A stretch of DNA of 64,000 nt from Eudromia elegans (GCA_003342815.1 PTEX01000272.1:800158-864157), one strand, 5' to 3'; positions 13,485 through 28,882 are shown, counted from the first letter of the stretch. Numbers and translations are program-made. The notes: generated from the letters alone by a model not told the origin.

Positions 13485-13520
13485 ATCAACTTGATTGTAT
13501 AGATCAACTTGATTGTATAG
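13485..13520. repeat. 18-bp perfect tandem duplication
   Basis: Two adjacent copies of atcaacttgattgtatag (13485-13502 and 13503-13520). Confidence 0.92.
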
Positions 13521-16500
13521 ACTGGATAGATAGATGAATTTTTTGCAACACTACATGTAACAAGTCCTTGTTTTGATAACAGATTCAACTTCTAAACATT
13601 ATATTTTATCCAGAGTGTTTACCATTGCAAAGGCAGGCAATTAAATATTCTTGAAATCTACTATGGGTAGCAGACTACTCAGTCTTTTGCATACTCTCTT
13701 ACTATGCAGGAATTCTTATTTTTGACTCAAGCATGGAAAAATACAAACAAACAAAAAAGATACACTTTTAACAAGGATGAAATAAGACAGAGTTCCTATG
13801 AACAGTCTATATCATTTAGTAAAAAATTACAGCCTCTCTGCATATTCTTTTCAAACATCATAGAATTTAGTCATGTACGGATTTTGTCAGTGAATAAATC
13901 AGACTTAAGTGTGTATCTGAATTACACCCACAGACCACCACAAAATGAAGAATATTCATACATACACATCAGTCAGATGATAGGCAGACTCACTGCCAAA
14001 CTTAGCAAAATGGACATTTCCTTTTGAAAATAAGGGATGATTTTGACTCAGCTTCTCTGATCTTACCACTTTTAAATATGGTGCAATTTCAGATTGGATA
14101 CTGATCCATATTTTGTGATTTGAGTTTGCACATACAAGGAAACTGCATGGAATTTCAGGATGTTAGCTAGGAAAGTTCATACTTAAATACACATTTTCTT
14201 TTTTTCATAATTTATGAGGAGAGTTTTATTCATGTTAATAAATTAGCACCTGGCTGAGAACAAGGTATTTTCCTTGGCCAATTAACAAATGAAATCCAAA
14301 ATCTTCCAAATGTTATTTTTCCCACATATTCATTAATACACTTACTTGCAGGTAAGGATACCAGGTGCATTTTGACTAAAGATAAACAAAACCACATTCT
14401 TTCCAAAATCTGTGCCAGAAGTTACCTTTTTGATGGCACTCCTTTGGAGGTTCTTTAGCATAGCAAGAGAAGATATTTTCTTAAATATTTAACAGATGTA
14501 GGTACATAAAATATTCAGATTTTTTTCGAGTTTAAGTCAGTTCAGACATGTCTACACCTCAGAAACAGAACAACAAGCTAAGCTATTTCTATTCAGAGAG
14601 CCAGAAGTGCACTAGGACTCCACATGTCTTTTGCATTATCGTGTCTGAACTAATATTTTGTGATTTTACTTCTCTCATTCATAGCATTATGCTGACACAT
14701 AAGGAGTTTTTACTTTTTACTAGGGTGCTAAGCATCACAGCCAACATTTAGGGAAAGAAGTAGTGATCTTTTTCAGACAAATCTTTTTTTTTTTTATTTT
14801 GTATTCACACATGTACAAAGCAGCACAATTGGCTGATATACAACAGAAAAATAAGATTTTGCCCAGTCCAACGCTCATATAGAACCTTTGAAAAGGTGTT
14901 TCCTCTCTGCTTTTGCTTACCTGTGCTATCATCTCCAAGACTGACACCTAGTGCACATGACAGATCCAGCTCTGCTACTAGTCAAAACACCACTCCATAT
15001 TAATTTACAATCACATTGATTTTCAATAAAATGAAATAATTTAGCAGCATTGAAAGATTCCCAGTCCTTCTAGCCCCAATTTGCATACACACATTTTAAT
15101 TCTCATTTGAATCTATTAAAAGAATAGGAAGCTTATAGACCATGAGCTCAGCAGAGTTCATCCCTTAACAGTTAAAATTGCTGGATCATTAATATCAATA
15201 ATGAGCTAGAACTGCAATTAGTGTCTAAATGAAATATGCCATGAGTTACTAATTTATTATATTTTTCAGAGAAATATGCCATCACACAGCAGGCATAAAC
15301 ACAGCAATGGCACCCTTTCAGAGATTTCAAAATTGCCAGGTTCTCTTAGAAGGCATCCAAGAACAATAGTCTTTTAACATTGCCACTCTATTTCCAGTTG
15401 AGTTGTATGAAGGACGTAATAGAGAATAATGGAAGGAAATTCAGAAAATTTGTATTAATGTTGTAATACTGCAAATTCACAAGTATTGTCTGTTAAACTT
15501 CTTTCTTCTTTAAACCTGCTCAACTGACCTGCCTCCCTTATTCCTTAGATCTCGCCTTTCAACAGCTTTAAACTTTGTATCTTCATTTTCTTGCAGGGCT
15601 CAAACAAAAATAACCAGGTTGCATCACTACTCTGGTCTTCTTTTTCTCTTCTGTGCTTATTTTCCAAAATCTGCAGCATGGCAAGCTCCTAAACCTAGCC
15701 TTGATTCCTCTATCTATCTCAATTATGTACTTACTCATGAAACCACTGAAATCTTGTTGCCTCAGATAAAAGCTATTAAATAGCATTAAAAAAAAGTTTA
15801 CAATCCAAATTGATATAGATACTATTTTTACCATTCAGATTCCTCAAGCATTGTATTCCTCATATTAGGACGAATCAAATTAATATGGAAAAAAAAAATC
15901 TGAGGAGCAAGCCACGGGTCACTTCTACACAGCAGTCAACAAATCTTTTTTCAATGAATGCTCTATTGTCCTATTCTAAGACGGAGATTGTCCATTTCAA
16001 TCTTCTATAGCAAAAAATAATTTATTATGTATGGTATCAATGGTATGTATATAGGCACATAATATCCTGAAAGCCTAGTAAATTTAGTACATATAGTACA
16101 ATCAGTACATATAAAACTAGAGGTAACAAAGCAGATTAGCAATGCTAATTTATTTTTCATTTATTATAAGATGTCCACAGCACGTCACTAGATCAGGTAT
16201 AGTGTTTCAGCAGTGGAAAAGATCGTTTTTCTCTATTTTTTTATCAGTGAAGAAAAGCCATCATTTGCAAATAAGTGAAACGCACAGTAGCCAAATGGTT
16301 AGTAACTCTCCAAAGTTATGAATTGTAAATGAGCTGTAGTTTTATAAAAGTTTGCATCACACATTAAAACATCAAGATTCATGGTACTCAATGCACAGAA
16401 GAATTGCATACTGCAGATTGCTTGCAACTCAGCTAGATACTTTCCAAAATTTCTTCAGCAATTTTCCAACAAAATTCTCTGAAAAGATCCATGCAGCAGT

Positions 16501-19500
16501 TTATGAACTCTAATAGTTACAGGAGACATAACTCTACCTAATCCAACATGTCTAACACTCATGAAAGAAGAAAGGAAAATTACATAATAGGTGTTCTGGG
16601 AAAGAGATAAACAGTTGAAATGGTTTACACAGATTCTCACACAAGTTTTACACCACACAGTCAGAATTTTACAAGATATTTGAAAGTCACTGTAGCTCAC
16701 TCAGAAGGAAACTGGACATTTCCAAGTCTTACCCTTCACAAAAAGTTTGAAAAAGTAATCTAGATTTGCAGTGTATCTAACACTTTGAAGAAACTCTATC
16801 AAGAAGCCTTTCCTGCAGTGTGAGAATGAATTTACCGTGCACTAAAAATCACTGCCAGGAGAGCCAATATATTTTCCCTGCCACCATCTATCAGCAAGGT
16901 AAGGTACTTTTAAGTGTCTGGCATCCACTCCTTCTCAACATTATCTCTATAAAAGCCTGCCCTATTCAGACACCCTCCTACATGGACCGCAGCCCTGAAT
17001 GAGAAGAATGAAAGCTTCAGTGTTTCAGATCTAACGTAGCACAGATCTGCCCCAGATTAGCACATCGGGAGAGCACAAGCTGGGAGCAGTGATTTGAACA
17101 GGAAAATATAATCATTTCATTGCTTGTCTACACTTCCCTCATCCCACCTGTTCCAGTAGGAGACTGATGAAGACAGCACTTGCCATTAAGAAGGAAACTG
17201 AAGTGGGAATGAGGAAGTCTTGTAGGCAAGCAGGAGGTGAGACTTATTCTAGTAACGTAACAGAATTATTCCACAAGCCTAACAGCAAATAAGTTTTGAG
17301 GTTTGTCTTTAAATGAGAAACAGTTGTCAACTTAGTTCTTCTCTTTTTCAGATGAAAATCTTTATTTAATAAGTAGCGAAGACATGAAAAGCATTTGCCA
17401 GGCCACCAGTTTAAGTCCAAAATGTTCAGCTTGAAATAAAATGTATGGGGGAAGTATAAGGGGAAAAAAAAATCCTCTGCGCTTCTTAGCATTTGGCTTG
17501 AAGAACTCTACCAGGAGCAGTCAGTGATCTGAGGGCCCAGCTGAATAGTAATTCACATTTAGCACCTTCAGTTCCAAGTCCCCTGTGCAGTGTGCCTATC
17601 AGTCCAAGAAACCACAGCATTTCACAGCACAAAAAATCAGAACCGTTCTGTATTCAGTGAAGACTGAAGTTTGGCTCTACAAATAAGCTGCAAAAGCAAA
17701 GGCTAGAAAGTATATGTCACATTCTTAGAGTTGGAAGAAAAAGGGCCCTCAGAACACTTATGATGAATGGTGGGAAAAGCATTTTGGAAATGATTAAGCA
17801 GGAAACTCACACTGTTAACACTTCTCTCAGGAGTGGAATGCCAAGATTCAGACCTCTCACGCTACCATAACCACTACAGCTATTGTACAGCTTTTTTTCT
17901 CAGATCAGATTTCACTTCTGGAGCCTTAATGTGACAAGGGAAATACTAGCACAGTGAGTGCTAGAATTCCACAATTCTGGAATGCAACATGGATACCATC
18001 AAAATAAATAAGCTAACAATTTTACCTCATTATTATTTTGAAGCACAAGCTCATATACTTGGGAAAAAACTCACTGGTCTCATACTGAACACACTCAAGA
18101 AAGGATTTACGCACCACAGTCATTGTAGATGCGAACAAAAATTCAATTTTGTATTCTGAGAGTAAGTTTTCACCATGCATAAAATATAGAGCACAATCTG
18201 CTTATCCATAATAACACCAGTTTGTCAGAATAATTTTGCACATAGGTTACAGCCTGCCCACCACCCCAGCTTCTTCTACTGGCCATTCATTACCTTCTGT
18301 TCAATTAGGAAGAAGAAATATTCTTCTATAACAAGAAATATTGGTCAGTCATTTTCTGCATGAAAGGCAAAAGACAGGCATGGCATTTTACCACTTACCT
18401 CTAGACAACTCCCAGTCAAAAAGGTCAAATTTTCCATTGTGCCACTTTATTGCCATGGGATAATTCATGCTGAAAGGCCTTTTATTTAAGGCTCTTGTCT
18501 TCGCTATTTAACATTGAACGTCACCATCATACACCACCCTTCATCATCATCAATGTCAAAGATGCTACCTCAGGATTAGCAAAGGGAAAAATCACTAAAG
18601 GTTTGGATGCTCAGTTCAAATAAGCATCCAAAAGTTCAACTCTTTGTCAAAATCATTTCTGTTTCTAAAGCAGACTGGAAATTTAAAAATAAACTTTGTG
18701 AGTTTAAGCCACACCATAAAAGGACTCTGAAAAGAAGGGGCAAACACATTGCACAAATATTTGCAGTAGGCTAAGAAGGCTTTTTTTAAATTGGCTATTT
18801 CTAATCAGTAATACCTGTCAGGTAGAGAAATTTTTGATTAAACTAAGAACAGAAGAAAAGCCAGACAGCACTCAAAGTCCAAATGAAAACACTGTTCAGG
18901 AGACTATCGAGATCTGATTTAACAGAGATCAGCCTGCAAAGTCTTTCTCACACAGCTCCCTCTCAATCACCCTATTTTAGGAATATGCAGCTAGGGGGAT
19001 AGAATAGTATCAGATGTCTCCAGCTCAGCCCTGGCTCTATTCCTCACCTACTGAAACAGAAACCATTTCCAGATCCTTCTGCTATGTGGAGTCTGCATTT
19101 TAAGGATAAGGCATAACAGAAATTAATGGAAAGGAAGGTTGGCCAAGAAACCATAAGGGGTTCAACTACATGAATCAGTGGGAGGGAGTTAATATGCAGG
19201 TCCTTAACAGGCTCGTTTGTACACAGCCAGCGATGAAGACAAGAGCCAAAAACTCATCAAAATAAATACAAAATCCTGCATCACATTAACACGGAGAAAA
19301 AAAAAATGCATCCTCCAGTATTTTACATGCTGGTAACGATGCAGTGGAAAATACGTTTTTCCACCTTTTGATAATTCAAAACGGTTGAAGGGATTTGGTT
19401 TCAGTTCCTCCCACAGCAAAAAGATACCTTCTGCTGATGAAAGATTTCACCTCAAATAGGAAATGTTTGTGAATATGGTTGCAATTGAAGTTTCTTAAAA

Positions 19501-21467
19501 CTCTTCCAGAATTTCAGGGTGAGAAAGTTTTACTGTTTAATTTTGTAACTGTTGCAAAATCAATTAACCTAAATAAACTTGCTGGACAACAATTGACCAT
19601 ATTAGACTGAATGGAAAATTAGACAACAGTGAGGTCTGGGTAAGAGTTCTTGTATTTGGTGAGAGTGGGTAGTGGCTATGTAAGAGAAATGTGGGCTGTT
19701 CATATTCAAGATCTTAAGGATCTGGTAATACAGTTGTTGGCTTTGGTTTCGCACAGCAGCACTAATGCAACATTCACAGCACTCATCCCCTTGCACTAGC
19801 TAGAGAGTGTTCTTCCTTCTAAAATGGAAACACTCTGCTTCAGGAAATCATTCCGAATCACAGCTAACAAAACAATGGCCTCTCCTTCTGCCCTTCCAGG
19901 AGCTGCCGAGTATGTCAGAGCATTCATGTTAAATTATGTTGGAGAGCATTGAGATGTGCACTACTGTCATCAAATGGCTGAGCTGCAGCTGTCAAATACT
20001 TTGAGCTGTGAGCTTCCCACAGCAATCCAACAAAGGCCAAAACAAGCAAACAGGCCTTTATCTGCTAATTTACAGTTAGTTCAAGCCTGACAAAATAAAC
20101 AACATGCATGACAACCAGAGCTTCTGAGACAGGAAAAAAAAAAAAAGAAGAAAAAGAAACAATTAACGTATTAACGTCTTCAACTGACCTGCAGACGAAC
20201 TGTTTTATTAATATCCCATGGTAAAATTCAGTTCTGGCACAAAGCACGCAACAATTCTGTTGATTTAGTCAGCAGCTAATTTGGCTGTAGATTTAAAAAC
20301 CTTCCAGTATCTACAGAAAGGGAAATTAACCAAAAAGTACAACGAGTATCCAGACAAGCAAAAATATTTGCCTACATACTTATATCTCAAATTGTGCTGT
20401 GGTTTTAAGAATTTGCATTGAATTAAATTACCAACAGAGCTTCAGCAGTAATTAAGTTTTTACGTTTTATATATTTATTGTCTTTACTGACCACACTATT
20501 TACTTAGTAAATAATTCTTCTTCGGGTTTCCTGTGGTTCAGTCCATGCTAGGAAAACACTAATCTCTCCTAGGTTTTAGCTTTCTCAATTCCCCTATGCG
20601 ATGGTTTGACCTGCTTGCAAATGAAGCCGTTCAAATATTTGCTTATCTTGTCATCTGTTCTCATCAGACCTTGCAATTCCTGTCATGCCCCACATGTCAG
20701 TTTAAAGCATAACGTCATTAATACCTCCAGTGCACTAATGGATGCTTCACACATGAACGCATTAATGAAATGTGTTATTGTTTTCCCTCACAGGACATTA
20801 ACAATCTCACTCACGCTGAGCCCCTGAAGCCCTGCAGTGCTGCTGAAAACCACTAGCTATCAAATGAACCCTCAGTTACGCCTCAGTAACTTTAAGTTCA
20901 AGTTTATCACTGAAGTGTCACTCATGTGAGGAGAAGATACAAGCCTCTAAGGTCTTTTGGGCCCAGCTTCAATTACCATAAAAAGTAACAGGAGGCAATA
21001 GCTGCAAGGGGGAAAAAAAGCACCATCACATAAATGAAACCCTGTCAAGATAAAATAGGAAAGATCTGGGTGTCACTGTAGTAATTTGTTTCTTGTTTTT
21101 CCTCTTTGTCTATGGGCTGATGGCTTGAATAATGGAGACAGGATTGGTTTTCCTTTAGAGGATAAAAACACAGTTTAGTTTCCTGATCAAGATATTAAAT
21201 ATAAGAGTGCATAAAGATTCCTTATGCGAATGTTGTTTAAAATCGGTTTCCTATATCTTAAAGAAGTATTTGCAGCAGAGTTGTGAAATGACCCACAGCA
21301 AGTTATGCAGCTTTTATGAGCAGGTTACCTAAATAAGGCCACTTGTCTTCTCCCAGGCTGTGCAGAGCTCTCTGGCAGCAGAAATGGGGTGGAAGCTGTT
21401 CCACATTGCAGGAAGTGTCACTGCCTTCTCTCAGAGTCTAAGGAGTTTCCAAACCTGCATTCCCATC

Positions 21468-21495
21468 CTCTAAACAATCATCTCTAAACAATCAT
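21468..21495. repeat. 14-bp perfect tandem duplication
   Basis: Two adjacent copies of ctctaaacaatcat. Confidence 0.9.
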
Positions 21496-23595
21496 CTCTC
21501 TCACTTTTAGTTTTTATTTTACAAAGCCAATGGACAAAGCTGGACACCCTTTGCGTAGCCTCAGGGATCACAGCTGATAATTCTGACTTTTCTAGAAAGT
21601 GTAATTTGTATCACTTTTGGCTGTTTGGAATAAAGAAAAATACAGCAATATACTTAAATTTCACCTAATGTTTCAGCTCAGCAACTAGCAAGCTTTCTTG
21701 CATTACAATCTTTCTTCAATTCTTGCTTTACTCCCAAGCAGCAACACTCCTGCACAGTGGCTCTGGCACACGGCTAGCAGCAAAGCCATGCTGGAAGCGG
21801 GTAATCGAGACCCTTGGCTGCAGAAAAAGTGAGTCAGCAACTCCTGCAAAGGCTGCTCCGGGCTTACTGTGGGAGCCACACAATCCCGGAGAGCGGCTGC
21901 CCCACTCCACCTACAAGCTATCTCAATAGCCCCATTCTTCCCTCGCCAGTCCATGTTGCATGGACTCAAGCATGTTTTGATGAGCAGATTGCAAGGCCAG
22001 GAAGTTTGGCCAACCTCATTTTCAGTTTATTGCCTATTAACCTCTGTGAAGAATGGTTCCTGAATACCTTTACCAATGATACCATTACCTCAGATATGTT
22101 CTTCACGTCTGTCTAGAAAGACTCACAGAATAGAGTCAGGAGTTTAAAAGAAAGTGGTTTGTAATCCTAAATAACCAATATCCAGGAAATCAGGAACTTC
22201 CAGTGACATGGATGCTGTCTTCTGTAGAATAAAGTAGACTCCCATGAAATATATTCTTCTAGACAGATTTTCCAAGAATGGTTACTTTTTCTTGTTGCTG
22301 ACACTTAAAGAAGAGTAGAAACTGCATGTTAGAATTTTTAGAAGCTACAATGCAGAATCATCTCTCAGACTTCTCCCCTGTGTTCACAGAGTCAGTCTTC
22401 TTGTCCAAAACACTTCATTTTCTCTGGCATTTATTTCATTAAAGACAGAGTGGCAAAATCAGTGTCAGCAGATGAGAGCTTTTTCCTCCCTGTGGATTTA
22501 TTAGTGTTTCATGTCCTCCTTCTCAAGATCTTGCAAATCAGTGATGGATCACAGCCACACTGGCTCAGATATCACAAAGACTGTTTGCAACATCCTGACC
22601 TTTTTTCTTTATTGCCATTAGCTAATCAATACATCCCATAAACCTATGACCACCTAATGCTATTACATGTGTTACTGGACTTCATTTCTGAACATTTCCA
22701 ACCAAGCATTTTTCATTACCTACCCATTTTTTCCCCTTAATTTGCTAATGAGAATGTGTATGTAGTGGAGAGAGAGGCTGAGGAACCTTTAACCTATTCA
22801 CTGCCAAGTAAGGCAAAGTAGAGCATGCACTACAGTTCTCAAGGACTTCTAAACTACCTCCTCCCCCTTTTTCTACATGTATATTCACACACACGCAAGA
22901 AGGAGGTGTGTTAACACACTACAAATGTCAACTGCTAACCAGCCGGAAGAACTAATTTCCTGTTACTTGCAGATGTCCTGTAGCGCAGGGTTCAATAGAC
23001 ACTCATACATTTCCACATGGCTATAAGCTCACTTCAGTCAAGAAACTCAGCCATTCATTTGGCAACATGAACAGCAGTAAATTAAACAGTGCCATGGAAT
23101 GTTCCAAGACAGTGCAATTCAGTCTTCTCTAGTACTGACTTTTCATAATGGCCCCTACTGCTCTTCCAGAAAAAGCTCTGAGCTCCACTCAGGAGCTGTT
23201 CAAAGTCTCTAGCCTGTGCTAATTGACAGTTCAGGAGAAATTTCTGTGTTTGAGATACAAAAAGAATTTAAGAATTTGGACACAGGGCAAACTCCAGCAG
23301 TTTACTAGGGTAGACACAGTCCTAAATATCTCTTCAAAAAAAATCAATGTCGCATCAACACACACGCCAGTGTAGGAGAACTGATACATGGAGGACTGTG
23401 GGATGTTCAGATAATAGTGGTTAGCTTAGTGTACCAAATAACAGACAACCTACCTATGCTTATATTAACAAAGCTATGCAACAGGAATCAGTGTGCACGT
23501 TTAAAGAGGCTTGTACATCTACACAACATACAGCAGGTGAGCCTGAATTCAATTTAGCTTGCACCTCTGGCCATGTAGTGCAAAGCTATGCAGTT

Positions 23596-23990
23596 CATAG
23601 AATCATAGAATACTTAAGGTTGGAAGGGACCTCTAGAGGTCATCTAGTCCAACCCCCCTGCACACGCAGGGTCCCCTAGAGCGTGTGGCACAGGGTGGTG
23701 TCCAAGCGGGTTTTGAACATCTCCGGACAAGGAGATGCCACCACCTCTCTGGGCAGCCTGTTCCAGTGCTCTGTCACCCTCACTGTTAAGAAATTCTTTC
23801 TCAAGTTCCTGTGGAACTTCTGGAGCTTCAATTTGCAGCCATTTCTTCTAGTCCTATCGCTGGCCACCACTGAGAAGAGGCCAGCCCCATCCTCCTCACT
23901 CCCTCCCTTGAGATACTAGTGTACACTGATGAGGTCCCCTCTCAGCCTTCTCTTCTCCAGGCTGAACAGGCCCAGCTCTCTCAGCCTTAT
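23596..23990 (-). mobile_element. CR1 LINE 3' fragment (relatively young)
   Basis: The 3' terminus CATAGAATCATAGAATAC begins at 23596. The body is nearly the same as the 3' end of the 2.5 kb copy and the reverse complement of the 58.9-59.1 kb copy, including the CTGCACACGCAGGGTC block. The minus strand still reads [20 protein letters not shown]. It is 5'-truncated at about 390 bp. Confidence 0.95.
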
Positions 23991-24746
23991 CGTTTTCTAG
24001 TTTCCTAGTTTATAAGGGAATGAAGTTCTTAAAAAGCTTAGCAGTGAAGCTATCTGTATCCACTCTGCTGCTGCAGACTGCCACCTCTCTTGCTCAGAGG
24101 AAAAGTCCCAGAGGACCAAAAAGAACTGCCCAGCTGCAAATCAATAGCAACCTTTGAGGAAGGGCTTACAGAGAAAGGCAGGCTGCTCAGTTATTGGAAG
24201 GGCATAAAAGGTATTATTTATTTATTTACTTACTTATATTAACTGTTTTAAGAAATTTTAAGTCAACTCTCATTACAATAAAGAAGTGACCTGATTATTA
24301 CAGGGTTTTTTTATTATTTATTTATACATATCCTTACTACCACTTTGATTTGAAAGAAATCCAGCATAAGCTAAAAAAAAAAAATAATATAGTGCATTTG
24401 TGGCGTTAGAATTAAAATTTGTTTAATCATCAGCTCTCTTTTCCTCTTGTTTGGTACTTCTTTTTCCCCCACGAGCTGTGAGCAGTCTCTCCTTTTGCTC
24501 TTTCTCTCCCCATCAAAGCATGCACACAAAGCAGTTCTTTGGGCGGAGAAGAAACTCTCCCCAGTTGGCAATGCCTGCCTGAAGCTATTCATTCTCAGTA
24601 TCTATAGCCAGAGCAGCATCTAGCCAACATTTTCATTGGAACAATGCCCAGATATACTACATTAATTCAGGAAACTACCTTTTGTCAGAGAGCATTAGGG
24701 ATTATTACCCAAGAACAGTGGGTGATATATAACAAGCAGTGATATA

Positions 24747-24770
24747 TACACACACACACATACACACACA
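24747..24770. repeat. (CA)n microsatellite
   Basis: About 11 CA units with one T interruption. Confidence 0.9.
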
Positions 24771-27700
24771 GAAATGTAGCCAATTTTCTATTAGAAGTAC
24801 CCAGGGGCTAGATTTTTAGAGGCATTCAGGTGTCTAAAGATCCGCTGGAAGCCGACCCTGTACTTTTGAAGATCTCCCGTAGATGATCTTGAGATCAAAT
24901 TTTTAAATGTGCTCTTTGTAGAGCCTCACCCATGGGAAAATGAAAATAATAATTTTGCTACAGAACTACAGCATTTAGCTGTGCCCGCTCTCAGCGTTCA
25001 TGCCTGCGTTTCTTCTCGTGAGCAGCCTTTGGAGCAGCTGTGTTCACACTGTGCCTCTCATCCGTGTGGCAGCCTGTGCTGCAGGGTCTCCCAACATACT
25101 ACCCACCAGACACACACAGCTCCATGCACTTTGCAACATGCTGTCTGGCAATGCTCCAGACCATATTTGCAGCTTCATTCTCTAAATAGGCAAGAAGTTG
25201 TCTTAATGCCACAGAGAAAGCACGCAAGGGTGTAGTTAGTGGTGACCAGATAGCTAGAGTTTGGTTCATCAAATAAGATGTAGGGAACTACAAGACTTCA
25301 GTTTTACTGTGTAATTTTGCCAGGAAAGACAGGGATGGAAATTGAAAGCAGTGCACTTAGCAAAGGGTGACAGCAAGGACAGAGAGCAGATGGAGATCTC
25401 AAAGTAACTTCATGCAACAAATAGGGCTACTGTTCCTATCATCCCCCGAGCAAGACATATGCTGCTAAGAGCATCGCATGCTCTGCTGCTTCTCTTTCCT
25501 CCCTAATCCAGGATACACTTCCCAAAATGTGCCAGAGGACAGTAATTGCAGCACAGTAGCACCACAAAATGCAAGGCACAGAAGATACAATCCATGGTTT
25601 TACCAAATGAATAAGCCCAATGGGCTTCTGAACCACAACGTTTGTGAAGTAGTATAATGGCCTTCACAAACAATAGCTCTGTTTCCAAATTCACTGCTTA
25701 TTTCTTCACCACACCATGACCAAAAAGAAAAAAAAAAAAAAGACATGACTGGTGATATAACCATTTATTTATTTTTTAAATTGGACTGTTCATGTCCAGT
25801 CAGTGTTTTTAAAGTATTTCCACTAGCTCTCCATTTCAGCTCCCCAAATCTATATGTATATTAAAGAAATCTAGTGCTAAAAGTCCAGGGCAAGTCTAGC
25901 CTGTCAATAGCAGTACATGATGCTTTAAATCTCTCATGTTTCTGTAAGAAACATTTGTGCATCATACCAGTTGTATAAGCAAGCATCACACAGCTGATGG
26001 ACATACAAGTAGAGCTTATTGTTTTCACAGGAAAGATAAATGCACTACTAGCTCAGGAAGTTGGTTAAATCTCTTCAGGAATAATTATCTATTGCGTAAT
26101 ATTATCTGAAGCAGTTCGCATTTTTTTGAATCTTCATAGACGTTTCAGAGGAAGTGCCCTCTACAGTGTGACACTGTTAAAACAAAAAAGGAAATTCTTC
26201 AGGAATTAACACCTTAGCTGACAAAATGCATAAAAACATCCACAGATATCAGCTCATTGTCACATCATACATAAATACTATAATGACTATGTGGAATTGA
26301 GAGCTTTGAAGTACTTTGAACTACTAACACTAACTTCAGAATAAAATTTTCAGTGGCTTTTAAAACACTTCATGAATTATCAAGCAAGCTTTTGTCTCCA
26401 TAAAAGTCATTCACTTGTATACAAATAACCTGATTCAGCTGTATTCTTCTTCCACCGTTTTTCTTCAAGCCTTTCTAATAATTAAATTATGATTCTAAGG
26501 CAAGAGGTTAAAGAAACAAATCACAGCACTGTCTCTAAAGCTTCCAAGTCATCGAGTCAGGGTAAGAAGTCATGCCACACAACTTCAGAAAACAAACAGT
26601 ACAAGTGATGCAGTGAACCATAACCAAGAACTTTGCTTGTGCTCTGCATGAATACTGTACTTGAATAGCTTACAGCTTAAAACGTACTCTCAAAAAGTTT
26701 TGGAGGAGCACCACAGTGAAGAAAATATTGGTTAGTTAAGGATAATGTTCTTGTTTAGACCAATTACTGAATTCAGATTTTGCATGAAACTGTAATGGAG
26801 CAGTAATGCTCATTTATAAGATGACAGCAATATGCTGTTGGCAGAGAGAAAACCATTATTCAAGTGAGTGCAAACAAACCTAAATTTACCCTAAGTCACC
26901 CTAGGTTTAACAAATCTTACACTGCCTTTTGCGCCTCTACAGCTCTAAACCAAGAGCTGAGCTTGCCTTTTTAAAAAAGTGAACAACAACAAAAGCAGAA
27001 ATCAGCCCTCCATAAGATACTTGAAACTGTTCCCTCTGAAAGAGTCTGAAAGAAGTCTGAAAATGGCTGTGGACTGTAGAGGAATCTTGGATTATCTCCC
27101 AGATTAGGGCCTTTCTTTCCTGCTCTCCTCTTTTGCTCCAAACTAGTTAATTCTGAACTGGAGGTAATTCTGAACTGCCTCTCCCTTTTTAAAATATGTG
27201 CTGCATGCCTCCCTCTTTGAAAAAGTGCTCTGAAAACTGATGTGTTCACGAGCTCTGCCCTACCAGCCCAACAGCACAGCTACTGCCTTTCTTATTGGGA
27301 GTAATGTTCTCATTCCATTAAAGCTGCTGTTCTTCAAAATAAACTAAGTTAAGCCTGCCAGTCCAGACCCTGCCCGTGGGCTGACAGAGCCACAAAGCAA
27401 CCAACTGGAGTCAGTGAGGAATCCACAGTCACTGTCCCAAGCACCAGCTTCACCTATTCACACAGCACCAGCCAAAATCCAGGAGCATCGCACCTCTCCT
27501 GAAACAACCACAGAATACAAATGGTTTAATTAGCCCCCAAGTTATTCAGTCCTAAATGAGTACAATAAAATCAGTGTTTGATGTTAATTAGCAACTTCTT
27601 TATAAATTTAAACCCCAAAGAGTCATCATTCATTACACTTAATTTAATAAGAATATTGCTTATCACTAAGTCGATCAGAACAGCTCAGCCCTGTAGGTAA

Positions 27701-28832
27701 TTGCTTTCCATGTTTATTAAAATTGCATCATTTTGTTACTTGTAATACATTCCCCCTAGTTAAACTGTGCTCTGGCAGAATAACTTTTCTGTATCTTGTC
27801 CCACCAATTCAGGGACAACTATTCTGCTATCTATTGTGATTTCAAAGTATGTTATTTCTCATCCTATGTCCTGGTTTAACTTTAGGTCAGTATCATTTAG
27901 AGTACTACCTCTTCCATAATTCTCATGAAGTTTTATTGATAAAAGTTCCTTAATCACAACAGTTTAGAGAGGAAGCAAATGCTAGAAAATTTTATTCATT
28001 TGGAACACTAAAAAGTAATTATGACAGCGTTCAGGACCTAGAAAATAAGATTGTATGGTATTATGCTTCCTTTTCCATTGAAGGAGGAATAAGGAATTAC
28101 ATTGATTATTTATATATTCCTCATAATTTGTTTTGAAATGATTCAATTATTTAGATCATACAAAGAGTTCTCCAAAAAATACGCCTACCACCACTATAGA
28201 AAGCTTTTTTTTTCTTTAGTAAACTAAGAATGTCTAAGTATATAAAGCTCATAAGCAGATATAGATTAAATTAATTGTTAATATGATCATAGATCTGAAC
28301 TGGATGATGAGCAGTTCTAGAAAACGGAAGGATGTTTTTACAGAAAAGAATATATAAAGCACATAACAAAGCAGTAACATGTGCCCAAAACAACAGCTAA
28401 CTGGTAACATAGAACAGCAGCTCTATGCATAATGGTATTGTCTGAAATTAAGAGGGATCTGGGATATCAATACATTAAACAAGACTTCAACAACTGACGT
28501 AACATCTAAGTCAACTTCCCACTGCAGTCGAAGAAAGATAGTGGTCTGCAGTTTAATTTTAATATTTAACCTCTCTTAAATTGTTCAATGGCCTATCTTT
28601 ATGAAAGAAGATAGCAATGGTTTCACTCATGTTCCTCATGCTGTGGCAAAATTAAAAAGCTCTATTTTTCATTATAAAAAGAACTCTCAATTATATGTAC
28701 CCATGAAGAAAATGTATCTACACTCTGTAAAGAAGCAAAAGGGCTATTGCTTATGTTTATAGACTTCTGCTCCATGAGTTCATTAAAGCAAAGTGCTACA
28801 AAGCAAATCAAAAATCTGAAAGATAACAGAAC

Positions 28833-28882
28833 AGAAAAAAAAGAAAGAAGAGAAAGAGAGAGAGGGAGAGACTAACTCTCCC
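28833..28882. repeat. Purine tract ending in a 7-bp hairpin
   Basis: A 39-nt uninterrupted A/G run (28833-28871). Its end, GGGAGAG (28864-28870), pairs with CTCTCCC (28876-28882). Confidence 0.85.

Larger units (their letters stand above)
12051..23595. other. Gene-free stretch, about 11.5 kb
   Basis: Unique AT-rich DNA with only simple repeats. It contains one ambiguous base (N at 12917) in a poly(A) run. A slightly GC-richer patch lies at about 21720-21970, with overlapping short ORFs on both strands but no recognisable protein. Confidence 0.75.

Noticed and set aside
21703-22116. Cluster of 60-100-codon ORFs on both strands
   Set aside because: Mutually overlapping frames in a moderately GC-rich patch. 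No recognisable protein or splice structure.
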